A program made the position numbers and the translations under genes. The notes under the pieces were generated by a model that worked only from the letters and a program-made list of their open reading frames with translations, did no database searches and had not been told where the DNA came from. This document shows positions 47,419 to 55,476 of a DNA stretch of 64,000 nucleotides, piece by piece. The stretch covers positions 231,774 to 295,773 of the forward strand of contig NZ_JAJOMA010000008.1 of the NCBI RefSeq assembly GCF_021129235.1, in the 5' to 3' direction. Positions within the stretch are counted from its first letter, which is position 1. Every line of letters begins with the position of its first letter. This stretch comes from Kineosporia mesophila (GTDB lineage: Bacteria > Actinomycetota > Actinomycetes > Actinomycetales > Kineosporiaceae).

Positions 47419-48177
47419 TTACAGGACCTTGCCGATGAACTCGCGGGTGCGAGGGTGCTGGGGGTTGTCGATCACGTCGGCGGCCGGCCCGTGCTCGATC
47501 AGGCGCCCTCCGTCGAGGAAGAAGACCAGGTCGGCCACCTCCCGGGCGAAGGCGATCTCGTGCGTGACGATGACGAGAGTCGTTCCGGTGCGGGCCAGTT
47601 CCTTGATCACGGCGAGCACCTCGCCGACCAGCTCGGGGTCGAGGGCCGAGGTCGGCTCGTCGAACAGGATGAGCTCGGGCTCCAGGGCCAGGGCCCGGGC
47701 GATCGCCGCCCGCTGCTGCTGCCCGCCGGAGAGCTGACGGGGATAGGCGTGGGCCTTCTCGGCGATGCCCACCTTCTCCAGGAGTTCCAGGGCCCGCTTC
47801 TCCGGCGTGGGACGCCGGTGCGCACGGGGTGCCTCGGTCACGTTCTCCAGGATGGTCAGGTGCGGGAAGAGGTTGAAGTTCTGGAAGACGAACCCGATGC
47901 GCGAGCGCTGCTGCCGGATCGCCCGGTCGCCGAGTTCGTGCAGCCGGCCGCGGTGTTCGCGCACGCCGATGAGTTCGCCCAGCACCTTCACGTAGCCCAG
48001 GTCGAGCTGGTCGAGGTGGTTGATGGTGCGCAGCAGCGTGGACTTCCCGGCACCGGAGGGCCCGATGACGGCGGCCACCTGCCCGGCCCGGATGTCGAGG
48101 TCGATGCCGTCGAGCACCCGGTGGGTGCCGAACGACTTGGTCGCGCCCCGGATCTCGACGGCTGTCTTCCCGTTCAT
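47419..48177 (-). CDS. Polar amino-acid ABC transporter ATP-binding protein
   Basis: 252 residues with all ABC motifs: Walker A GPSGAGKSTLL, Q-loop GFVFQNFNLFPH, signature LSGGQQQR, Walker B LILFDEPTSALDPE, and the switch His in VIVTHEIAFAREV. The set is typical of GlnQ/TcyC-like proteins. It overlaps the permease by 4 bases and precedes the binding protein. Confidence 0.95.
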   Translation of the reverse strand: MNGKTAVEIRGATKSFGTHRVLDGIDLDIRAGQVAAVIGPSGAGKSTLLRTINHLDQLDLGYVKVLGELIGVREHRGRLHELGDRAIRQQRSRIGFVFQNFNLFPHLTILENVTEAPRAHRRPTPEKRALELLEKVGIAEKAHAYPRQLSGGQQQRAAIARALALEPELILFDEPTSALDPELVGEVLAVIKELARTGTTLVIVTHEIAFAREVADLVFFLDGGRLIEHGPAADVIDNPQHPRTREFIGKVL

Positions 48178-49124
48178 GCGAACCTCTTCCGGGTGACGGT
48201 GCGCAGCCGCTGGAAGGGCGTCGGGGGCACCGTGCGCTGTGAACCGCGGGCGTAGTAGCGCTCCACGTAGTACTGCACCACCGAGAGCACGCTGGTGAGG
48301 ATCACGTACCAGACGGTGGCCACCAGCAGCAGCGGCACGATGTCACCGGGGAAGGTGGCGCCCAGCGTCTGCACGGTGCCGAACAGGTCGAGCAGCGACA
48401 CGTAGGAGACCAGGGAGCTGGCCTTGATCAGGCCGACGAGCTGGTTCACGTAGGCCGGCACGATCGCCCGCTGCGCCTGCGGCAGCACGATCCGGCGGAA
48501 CTGCCGGGCCCGGCTCAGCCCGAGGGCGTTCGCCGCCTCGTGCTGACCCTGGTCGACCGAGGCCAGGCCGGCCCGCACCACCTCGGCCGCGTACGCCGCC
48601 TCGTTGAGACTCAGCCCGATGACGCCGATCACCGTGTAGCCGAGCAGATCGGTGGTGTCGATGCCGGAGAACGCCGGGCCGAACGGGATGCCGATGCTCA
48701 GCTGCGGGTAGAGGGCGGAGAAGTTGAACAGGAACAGCAGCAGCACGATCAGCGGGACGGCCCGGAAGATCCAGATGTAGGTCCAGCTCACGGCCTGCAG
48801 CAGGGCGACGCCCGACAGTCGCATCAGGGCCAGCACCACGCCGCCGAGCAGCCCGAGCACCGCGCTCCAGGCCGCCACCTCCAGCGTCAGCAGCAGCCCT
48901 TCGAGGATGGGTGCCTGCGTGAACCAGAAGCGGAAACGGTCCCACTGGTAGAACGGATTGCTGATCAGGCCGTGCCCGAGCTGGACCGCGAGGACCAGGA
49001 CCACGGCGGTCGCGACCCAGCGCCAGGGGTGCCGGGACCGGATGACGGGCCGGCTGGTCAGGAGGTCGTCGGGGGGTGGGGTGTCGACCTGCAGACGTGG
49101 TGCGGTGGAGGAATCGGCGCTCAC
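48174..49124 (-). CDS. Amino-acid ABC transporter permease
   Basis: 316 residues with about six membrane segments (first one about 35-55, the core from about 85). The cytoplasmic EAA loop is EAANALGLSRARQFRRIVLPQAQRAIVP. N-terminal hydrophilic leader with Pro/Thr is longer than in most family members. A single permease suggests a homodimer. AAGGAGA stands 7 bases before the GTG start. First structural gene of the importer operon, downstream of the leader peptide. Confidence 0.93.
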   Translation of the reverse strand: MSADSSTAPRLQVDTPPPDDLLTSRPVIRSRHPWRWVATAVVLVLAVQLGHGLISNPFYQWDRFRFWFTQAPILEGLLLTLEVAAWSAVLGLLGGVVLALMRLSGVALLQAVSWTYIWIFRAVPLIVLLLFLFNFSALYPQLSIGIPFGPAFSGIDTTDLLGYTVIGVIGLSLNEAAYAAEVVRAGLASVDQGQHEAANALGLSRARQFRRIVLPQAQRAIVPAYVNQLVGLIKASSLVSYVSLLDLFGTVQTLGATFPGDIVPLLLVATVWYVILTSVLSVVQYYVERYYARGSQRTVPPTPFQRLRTVTRKRFA

Positions 49125-49217
49125 GGGAACGTCTCCTTGGGGGATGCGGGCATGACGGCGCGCACCGGGCGTGAAGCATGAGAAGTGTTGCGGGCAGTCA
49201 GGAATGCGCAGGAGCAG

Positions 49218-49304
49218 TCAGATCCGACAACAGGAGGCGCGACGGGCGGGCGCGGGGGCGACGTGCGGAGAACGACACAGGGCATGGCGGAGCTGGCAGT
49301 TCAT
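49218..49304 (-). CDS. Cys-rich leader peptide upstream of the ABC importer
   Basis: 28 residues from ATG with GAGAGGG 6 bases upstream. The sequence carries four Cys (3, 10, 25, 26) with a Cys-Cys just before the end. Residues 10-28 contain CRSPHV and RRASCCR, which follow the pattern (R-x-H-V ... S-x-x-C-R) of short actinobacterial leader peptides placed before sulfur-assimilation and transport genes. The permease starts about 93 bases after the stop. Slow translation of the Cys codons probably couples cysteine supply to expression of the operon. I see no strong intrinsic terminator between, so Rho or translation coupling would be needed. Confidence 0.7.
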   Translation of the reverse strand: MNCQLRHALCRSPHVAPAPARRASCCRI

Positions 49305-49371
49305 GGCTCGCCCTCTCTGTGACCGGTGCGTCGGTGGTGACTCCGGGGTGCGGTGAATCACTCTGCGAAGC

Positions 49372-49400
49372 AAGCTAAAACGCCCATTACCTTTTGTCAA
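49372..49400 (-). promoter_or_regulatory. Promoter of the ABC importer operon
   Basis: On the minus strand a perfect TTGACA -35 (49395-49400) is followed by a 17-base spacer and a TAGCTT -10 (49372-49377). The transcript would begin near 49365, about 60 bases before the leader peptide. Confidence 0.7.
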
Positions 49401-49455
49401 CCAAATCGGTGATGATTGCGGTTCGGAGCAGGACCGGTCTTCGGAGGTGGACGCA

Positions 49456-50619
49456 GTGGGAACGGCGACGAGGGGTGATCGGCGCGACGCGGACGTGATC
49501 GTGATCGGCGGGGGCGCGATGGGGTCGGCCGCGGCCTGGCAGCTGGCCGGGCGCGGGCTGGACGTGCTGCTGCTGGAGCGGTTCGAGCCGGGGCACACGC
49601 AGGGGGCCTCGCACGGGGCGTCGCGCATCTTCCGGTTGTCCTACCCCGACCCGCTGCACATCGGGCTGGCCCGGCGGGCGGGGGAGTTGTGGCGGGAGCT
49701 CGAGGGTGAGTCGGGCGTCGCGCTGCTGAGCGTCACCGGTGGCGTCGACCACGGCGGTTCGCCCGCCCTGGACCGGCTGTGTGCCGGGCTGGAGGCCGAG
49801 GGGGTGGAGAGCCACTGGCTGGACGCCGCGGAGGCCGAGGACCGCTGGCCCGGGATGCGGGTCGACACCCGGGCGCTGTACCACCCGGACAGCGGCCGGC
49901 TGCACGCCGACCGCGCCGTCTCGGCGCTGCAGTCCGCGGCGGGTGAGCGGGGCGCGGTGGTGCTGCACCGAACCCGCGTCCAGCGGATCCGGGTGATCGA
50001 CGACGGATGCGTCGAGGTCGAGACCGAACCCGACCGGCGTCCGCTGCGGGCCCGCCGGGTCGTGGTGGCGGCGGGGGCCTGGACCGAGCATCTGCTGGCC
50101 GGGCTGGTGCCGTTGCCCCGGCTGCGGGTGACGCAGGAGCAGCCGGCGCACTTCGTGCCGGTCGCCGGGGAGGCCGGCTGGCCCAGCTTCGTGCACCGGA
50201 TCGCCCCGGAGGCGGACGGTTTTCAGAAGTTCCACAGCGGAATCTACGGGATGGCCACCCCCGGTGAAGGGGTCAAGGTCGGCTTCCACGGTGTCGGGCC
50301 GCGGGTCGACCCGGACCGCCGCGACTTCCGTCCCCGCCCCGAGCTGGCGGCCGCGCTGGAGGAGTACGTGCGCACCTGGCTGCCCGGTCTCGACGCCTCG
50401 ACCGCCGTACCGATCAGCTGCACCTACACCACGACCCCGGACGAGACGTTCGTGCTGGACCGGCGCGGCCCGATCGTCGTGGCCGCCGGATTCTCCGGGC
50501 ACGGCTTCAAGTTCGTTCCCGTGATCGGCCGCATCCTGGCCGATCTCGCGGTCGACGGGAAACGTCCCGACCCGCTCTTCGCCCTCGACCGTCCCCGCCG
50601 GGCCCCGCAGACGGTCTGA
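49456..50619 (+). CDS. FAD-dependent oxidase, N-methyltryptophan/sarcosine oxidase type
   Basis: 387 residues. N-terminal FAD fold ADVIVIGGGAMGSAAAWQLAGRG with a second motif VLLLERFEPGHTQGASHG, as in monomeric sarcosine oxidase. C-terminal SCTYTTTPDETFVLDRRG holds the Cys that binds FAD covalently in the family, and GFSGHGFKFVPVIGRILADL closes the domain. It should demethylate or oxidise a secondary amine to give H2O2. GTG at 49456 is preferred because GGAGG lies 8 bases upstream. It is divergent from the importer operon. Confidence 0.92.
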   Translation: MGTATRGDRRDADVIVIGGGAMGSAAAWQLAGRGLDVLLLERFEPGHTQGASHGASRIFRLSYPDPLHIGLARRAGELWRELEGESGVALLSVTGGVDHGGSPALDRLCAGLEAEGVESHWLDAAEAEDRWPGMRVDTRALYHPDSGRLHADRAVSALQSAAGERGAVVLHRTRVQRIRVIDDGCVEVETEPDRRPLRARRVVVAAGAWTEHLLAGLVPLPRLRVTQEQPAHFVPVAGEAGWPSFVHRIAPEADGFQKFHSGIYGMATPGEGVKVGFHGVGPRVDPDRRDFRPRPELAAALEEYVRTWLPGLDASTAVPISCTYTTTPDETFVLDRRGPIVVAAGFSGHGFKFVPVIGRILADLAVDGKRPDPLFALDRPRRAPQTV

Positions 50620-50664
50620 CCTCGTCCGTCCGCCCCGAGCCCGCCCACTGACCTGAGGGACCCG

Positions 50665-51471
50665 ATGACCACCGTCCGACCCGCCCCCGCATCCGGTGAC
50701 CCCACCTCTGGTGACACCGCGCACCCGCTCGCCCAGGTCGCTCCCCGGCCGCCCGGAACGCCGTGCGCTCCGGGCGACCACGACGTCCACCCGCTCGACA
50801 ACCCGGCGTGGGCCTCGCTCACCGGCCCGCACGCCCACTTCGCCGAATCGGTCGGCCGGGCGCGCCGTTACCCGCGGGACGTCTCGCCGTTCGTGGCCGT
50901 TCCGACCGCGCCGGATGCCGAAATCTGGCGCGATCTGGCAGAACTGGCCGGGCCGGGAGAGATCGTGGCGCTGTCGGGCAGCCCGGCGCTCGCCGGGACG
51001 CTGCCGGCCGGCTGGGAGATCGCGATGCAGGGCGAGGGGGTGCAGCTGACGGCGACGGACGATCTGGTCACCGCTCCCGACGAGGAGGCGGTCCGGCTCG
51101 GGGAGGCCGACGTGGCCGAGATGCTCGACCTGGTCGCCCGTACCCGCCCGGGTCCCTTCGAGCCCCGCACCTATCAGCTGGGCACCTACCTGGGCATCCG
51201 GCGCGGCGGTGTGCTCGTGGCGATGGCGGGGGAGCGGCTGCACCCGCCGGGCTGGACGGAGATCAGCGCGGTCTGCACCGACCCGGCCCACCGCGGGCAG
51301 GGCCTGGGTACCCGGCTGGTGCGGGCCGTCGCGCACGGCATCCGCGAACGCGGCGACACTCCGCTCATGCACGCCGCCGCCTCGAACGAGAACGCGATCC
51401 GGCTGTACCGGTCGCTGGGTTTCACGCTGCGCAGGCGCACGGGATTCTTCGGTCTGAGGACGCCGGACTGA
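50665..51471 (+). CDS. GNAT family N-acetyltransferase
   Basis: 268 residues. A long Pro/Ala-rich N-terminus (1-45) precedes a first half without clear motifs and a complete GNAT domain at the C-terminus (about 145-268). The acetyl-CoA loop is CTDPAHRGQGLGTRLVRAVAHG and the following strand AAASNENAIRLYRSLGF is standard. The substrate is not predicted. Gene order is tight after the oxidase (45 bases). Confidence 0.9.
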   Translation: MTTVRPAPASGDPTSGDTAHPLAQVAPRPPGTPCAPGDHDVHPLDNPAWASLTGPHAHFAESVGRARRYPRDVSPFVAVPTAPDAEIWRDLAELAGPGEIVALSGSPALAGTLPAGWEIAMQGEGVQLTATDDLVTAPDEEAVRLGEADVAEMLDLVARTRPGPFEPRTYQLGTYLGIRRGGVLVAMAGERLHPPGWTEISAVCTDPAHRGQGLGTRLVRAVAHGIRERGDTPLMHAAASNENAIRLYRSLGFTLRRRTGFFGLRTPD

Positions 51472-51516
51472 CGTCGCGTGCCCGGCCGGCCGGTGATGTC
51501 CGGTGGAGGGCGGGGT

Positions 51517-51522
51517 TATCGT
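51517..51522 (+). promoter_or_regulatory. Leaderless-type -10 box
   Basis: TATCGT lies 6 bases before the ATG of the DUF2283 gene, with no ribosome site. Confidence 0.4.
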
Positions 51523-51528
51523 CGGGTG

Positions 51529-51762
51529 ATGAACCTGACCTACGACCCGGAGGCCGAGGCCGCCTACGTGTCGCTCGTCGAGCGGATCGAGCCCGGTGAG
51601 GCCGTCCGGCAGAGCGATTTCATCGAGCTGCCCGGCGGCGCCCAGGCGGTGCTGGACTTCGACGCCGACGGGAAGCTGCTCGGGATCGAGCTGCTCTTCG
51701 TGAAAGACCTCCTGAGGGCGGTGACGCTGGCCCGGGCGGTCACCTCGCGACGTACAACCTGA
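51529..51762 (+). CDS. DUF2283 family small protein
   Basis: 77 residues. MNLTYDPEAEAAYVSLVER and the closing LDFDADGKLLGIELL are the two hallmarks of DUF2283, a short beta protein of unknown role sometimes near toxin-antitoxin loci. The ATG at 51529 matches the usual family start. Its 3' end overlaps the convergent glgX by 23 bases. Confidence 0.85.
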   Translation: MNLTYDPEAEAAYVSLVERIEPGEAVRQSDFIELPGGAQAVLDFDADGKLLGIELLFVKDLLRAVTLARAVTSRRTT

Positions 51763-53881
51763 CCGAGTCGGGGGAGGGGTCGATCTCGGTGGCCGGGGGC
51801 AGGAGTGGGGTGCTGCCCGGGGCCGGGGGGCGGGGTTCGGCGCTGTCCCAGAGCAGTTCGTAGGAGCTGAGAGGCGGTACGTCGGGCAGGATCACCGTCG
51901 GCGGCTGGGCGGCGCCGGCGATGACGAGCAGCAGGGAGCCGGTGGTCTCGCCGGTGCCGATGGAGGCGGGCGGCTCGGCGAAGAGCACCTGCAGCATGCG
52001 GCGCTGGGCATCGCCCCAGTGCGCCATGGTCATCTCGGTGCCGTCCTCGGCGAACCAGGCCACGTCGCGCAGGCCGCTCGGCCCGGGTTCGCCGGTGAAG
52101 AAACGTGAGGGGTGCACGGCTCCGAACCGACGGCGCAGCGAGACGAGATGGCGGGTGGTGGCGAGCAGGTCGTCCTGCCAGTCCTCGAGGTCCCAGTCCA
52201 GCCAGGAGACCGGGCTGTCCTGCGCGTAGGGGTTGTTGTTGCCGTTCTGGCCGCGACCGAACTCGTCACCGGCCACGAGCATCGGCACCCCGGCGGAGAA
52301 GAGCAGGGTGGCGAGCATGTTCCGGATGTTGCGGCGCCGGGCGGTGAGGATCGCCGGGTCGTCGGTCGGGCCCTCGGCGCCGTGGTTCCAGCTGTGGTTG
52401 TTGTCGGTGCCGTCGCGGTTGTCCTCGCCGTTGTCCTGGTTGTGCTTGACGTTGTAGGCGGTCAGGTCGGCGAGCGTGAAACCGTCGTGCGCGGAGATGA
52501 AGTTGACCGAGGCCGCCGGGCCGCGCTCGGCGCCGAAGGTGTCGGCCGATCCGGCGATGCGGGTACCGAGATCGCGCAGCCCCCCGGAGGTCTCACCGTT
52601 GGCGACGCGGGCGCCCGAGGTCAGCCAGAAGTCCCGCACGTCGTCGCGGTAGCGGTCGTTCCACTCGGCGAACGGCGGCGGGAACTGCCCGGTGCGCCAG
52701 CCGTCGGGGCCCAGGTCCCAGGGCTCGGCGATGAGCTTGGCCCCGGCGAGCACCGGGTCGACGCGCATGGCCACGAGCATGGGGTGGTCGGCGTGGTACT
52801 CGTTGCGGCCCCGGGCGAGGGTGGGGGCCAGGTCGAACCGGAACCCGTCGATGTCCATCTCCTGCACCCAGTACCGCAACGAGTCGAGCACCAGCTGCAC
52901 CACCCGGGCCTGGGTGGAGTCGAGACTGTTGCCGCAGCCGGTGAAGTCGATGTCCCGCCCGTCACCGTCGAGCCGGTAGTAGGTGGCGGCGTCGAGCCCG
53001 CGGAACGAGAGTGTCGGGCCCACCACCCCGGCCTCGCAGGTGTGGTTGTAGACGACGTCGAGCAGCACCTCCAGCCCGGCCTCGTGCAGCGTCTGCACCA
53101 TCTGCCGGAACTCCGCGACGGCCGCCGCCGGGTCGTCCGTTGCCGCGTAGGCCGGACTCGGCGCGAAGAACCCGAGCGTGTTGTAGCCCCAGTAGTTCGT
53201 CAGGCCCCGGGCCTCGAGATGGCTCTCGGACTGGCTGACATGCACGGGCAGCAGCTCCAGCGCGGTCACGCCGAGACCGGTCAGGTACTCGATCGTCGCC
53301 GGGTGGGCCAGCCCGGCGTAGGTGCCGCGCAGCGCGTCGGGCACCCCGGGCAGGTTCTTCGTCAGCCCGCGCACGTGCGTCTCGTAGATCACCGTGCGGG
53401 CCCACGGCGTGTGCGGTTTCGTCGACGGACCGGGCGGCGGGGCCGCCAGGACCACGCCGTGGGCGGCGTACGGCATCGAGTCGCGGTGGTCGATCGTGCG
53501 GTGGTTGCCCTTCAGCCCGGCGTCCACCTGATGGCCGTAGAGCTCGGGGCGCAGCCCCTGTTCGGGCGGCACGACCGCCCGCGCGTAGGGGTCGAGCAGC
53601 AGCTTGGCCGGGTTGTGCCGGTGACCGCGGCGCGGGTCCCAGGCGCCGTGCACGCGGAACCCGTAGCGCTGGCCGGGCTGCACGTCGGGGACGAAGCCGT
53701 GCCAGATGCCGTAGGTCAGGTTCGGCAGATCGATCCGCCGTTCGCTCCAGCGTCCGTTGCCGGCCGGATCGGGATCGAGCAGGCAGAGCTGGACCCGGTC
53801 GGCGTGCGCGGCCATCACCGCCACGTCGACGCCGTGGTCGCGGGGGTGGACACCGAGCGGATACGGAAGAGACCTGGCCAC
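51740..53881 (-). CDS. glgX: Glycogen debranching enzyme
   Basis: 713 residues. An N-terminal CBM48 domain (PYPLGVHPRDHGVDVAVMAAHADRV) precedes the GH13 barrel. Active-site stretches are DGFRFDLAPTLARG (Asp), KLIAEPWDLG (Glu) and FISAHDGFTLADL (Asp). NVKHNQDNGEDNRDGTDNNHSWN is the GlgX/TreX signature. It cuts alpha-1,6 branches in limit dextrins left by GlgP. Together with glgP (43.7 kb) it forms the degradative side. The GTG start has no clear ribosome site. Confidence 0.95.
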   Translation of the reverse strand: MARSLPYPLGVHPRDHGVDVAVMAAHADRVQLCLLDPDPAGNGRWSERRIDLPNLTYGIWHGFVPDVQPGQRYGFRVHGAWDPRRGHRHNPAKLLLDPYARAVVPPEQGLRPELYGHQVDAGLKGNHRTIDHRDSMPYAAHGVVLAAPPPGPSTKPHTPWARTVIYETHVRGLTKNLPGVPDALRGTYAGLAHPATIEYLTGLGVTALELLPVHVSQSESHLEARGLTNYWGYNTLGFFAPSPAYAATDDPAAAVAEFRQMVQTLHEAGLEVLLDVVYNHTCEAGVVGPTLSFRGLDAATYYRLDGDGRDIDFTGCGNSLDSTQARVVQLVLDSLRYWVQEMDIDGFRFDLAPTLARGRNEYHADHPMLVAMRVDPVLAGAKLIAEPWDLGPDGWRTGQFPPPFAEWNDRYRDDVRDFWLTSGARVANGETSGGLRDLGTRIAGSADTFGAERGPAASVNFISAHDGFTLADLTAYNVKHNQDNGEDNRDGTDNNHSWNHGAEGPTDDPAILTARRRNIRNMLATLLFSAGVPMLVAGDEFGRGQNGNNNPYAQDSPVSWLDWDLEDWQDDLLATTRHLVSLRRRFGAVHPSRFFTGEPGPSGLRDVAWFAEDGTEMTMAHWGDAQRRMLQVLFAEPPASIGTGETTGSLLLVIAGAAQPPTVILPDVPPLSSYELLWDSAEPRPPAPGSTPLLPPATEIDPSPDSVRLYVAR

Positions 53882-53987
53882 TGACTCAGTGTGCCGGAAT
53901 CATCGCTCCGGGGGCTGGTCGAGGCCGGCCGGGCACGCTCCGGACCGGGGAAGGGGACGAATGAGTCGCTCGTCCGGGTGCCTGGAC

Positions 53988-53993
53988 TAGGCT
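53988..53993 (+). promoter_or_regulatory. Leaderless-type -10 box
   Basis: TAGGCT, the same hexamer as before glgP, lies 8 bases before the ATG at 54002. No ribosome site is visible. Confidence 0.4.
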
Positions 53994-54001
53994 CTGGGTC
54001 C

Positions 54002-54466
54002 ATGACGGATCCCACCTCCCTGCCCTCGTTCCCGCCTCCGCCGGACGAGCACCCGCTGCGCGGCAAGGTGCTGGATGCCATGATCGACGAGGGTCACCAG
54101 CCCCGGATCGACGAGGACGGCGATGTCGCCATCTCGATCCAGGAACAGATGCTGTTCGTGCGTACCCTCGACACCCAGCCGCCGATGATGCGTGTCTTCG
54201 GCCAGTGGCTGCTCGACGACTCGATGGCCGGTGACGAGCTCACCCGGCTGCGGGCCGCCAACGCCGTCACCAGCGCGCTGAACCTGGTCAAGGTCACGGT
54301 GAACGCCGACCGGCTGGCCGTCGCCGTCGACCTGATCGTCTCCGACGGCGTCGACCTCGGCCCCCTGCTCAGCGCCACCCTCGAGGCCGTGCTCGGTTCC
54401 GTGCGCACCTGGCACCAGACCGTCACCCAGTTGCTCGAGAACAGCAACGAGCCCGACGAGGCCTGA
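54002..54466 (+). CDS. YbjN domain-containing protein
   Basis: 154 residues. The YbjN pattern is visible: DEDGDVAISIQEQMLFVRTLDT, a middle helix with LRAANAVTSALNLVKVTVN, and a C-terminal DLIVSDGVDLGPLLSATLEAVLGSV. The family is a chaperone-like fold, widespread and poorly understood. A hairpin terminator follows about 50 bases after the stop. Confidence 0.85.
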   Translation: MTDPTSLPSFPPPPDEHPLRGKVLDAMIDEGHQPRIDEDGDVAISIQEQMLFVRTLDTQPPMMRVFGQWLLDDSMAGDELTRLRAANAVTSALNLVKVTVNADRLAVAVDLIVSDGVDLGPLLSATLEAVLGSVRTWHQTVTQLLENSNEPDEA

Positions 54467-54517
54467 GGCTTTTCCTCTCCGGCCCACCCGGGTGAGCCGA
54501 ATTGAGGACGAAGCTGT

Positions 54518-54547
54518 CGGCGGACGCTCGCCCGCGAGCGTCCGCCG
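54518..54547 (+). terminator. Hairpin terminator after the YbjN-like gene
   Basis: Perfect 13-base arms CGGCGGACGCTCG / CGAGCGTCCGCCG with a 4-base loop, about 50 bases after the stop. Confidence 0.75.
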
Positions 54548-54696
54548 GTCGGTCCCCCTACGCTCTGGTGAGGCATCTGTGCGGGTGCCGGATGTGGGGT
54601 GGCCGATAGGCTCGGGGGTTTCCGGGCACCGACCGCACCGAGTAGACAGACCGGGCAACCACTTGAGCAGCAGAACACCTGAGAGGGAGTGCTGAC

Positions 54697-55476
54697 GTGG
54701 CAGAGCTCGTGCGCCTCGATGTGGAGGACTCGATCGGCACCATCCGCCTGTTGCGGCCGAAACTGAACGCCCTGAATGCCTATATGACCGAGGGCATCCG
54801 GGGCGCGGCCGAGGAGGCCTCGTCCCGCGCCGACATCGCTGCGGTGGTCGTGTACGGCGGCGAGAACGTCTTCGCCGCCGGTGCCGACATCAAAGAGATG
54901 CAGCCGATGGACTACACCGATGCCTTCGTGCGCGGTGCCCGGCTGCAGAAGGCGTTCGACGCGGTGGCCGCGATCCCCAAGCCCACCGTCGCCGCCGTCA
55001 CCGGATACGCCCTCGGCGGCGGCTGCGAACTGGCTCTGGCCTGCGACTTCCGGGTCGCCGCAGACGATGCGCAGTTCGGCCAGCCGGAAATTCTGCTCGG
55101 CCTGATCCCCGGCGCCGGGGGCACCCAGCGCCTGCCGCGCCTGATCGGCCCGGCCCGGGCGAAAGACCTCATCTTCAGCGGTCGCCTCGTCGATGCCGCC
55201 GAGGCCCTGGCCATCGGCCTGGTCGACGAGGTGGTGCCCGCACCGGAGGTCTACGCCGCCGCCCGCCGCAGGGTGAAGCAGTACGTCGGCGGTGCCGGCG
55301 TCGCGCTGCGCGCCGCCAAGGAAGCCATCGACCGGGGTCTGGAGACCGACCTGGCCACCGGTCAGGAGATCGAGCGAGGGCTGTTCTCCGGCCTGTTCGC
55401 GACCAAGGACCACGCCCTGGGTATCGCCTCGTTCATCGAGAACGGCCCGGGCAAGGCAAAATTCGAAGGACGTTGA
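54697..55476 (+). CDS. Enoyl-CoA hydratase/isomerase
   Basis: 259 residues, crotonase fold. The oxyanion-hole glycines are in FAAGADIKEM and YALGGGCELALACDF; the catalytic Glu lies in FGQPEILLGLIPGAGGTQRLPR. It should hydrate 2-enoyl-CoA in fatty-acid or amino-acid breakdown. The GTG has GAGAGGGAG upstream. Its stop overlaps the ATG of the next gene by one base (TGATG), so the pair is coupled. Confidence 0.94.
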   Translation: MAELVRLDVEDSIGTIRLLRPKLNALNAYMTEGIRGAAEEASSRADIAAVVVYGGENVFAAGADIKEMQPMDYTDAFVRGARLQKAFDAVAAIPKPTVAAVTGYALGGGCELALACDFRVAADDAQFGQPEILLGLIPGAGGTQRLPRLIGPARAKDLIFSGRLVDAAEALAIGLVDEVVPAPEVYAAARRRVKQYVGGAGVALRAAKEAIDRGLETDLATGQEIERGLFSGLFATKDHALGIASFIENGPGKAKFEGR

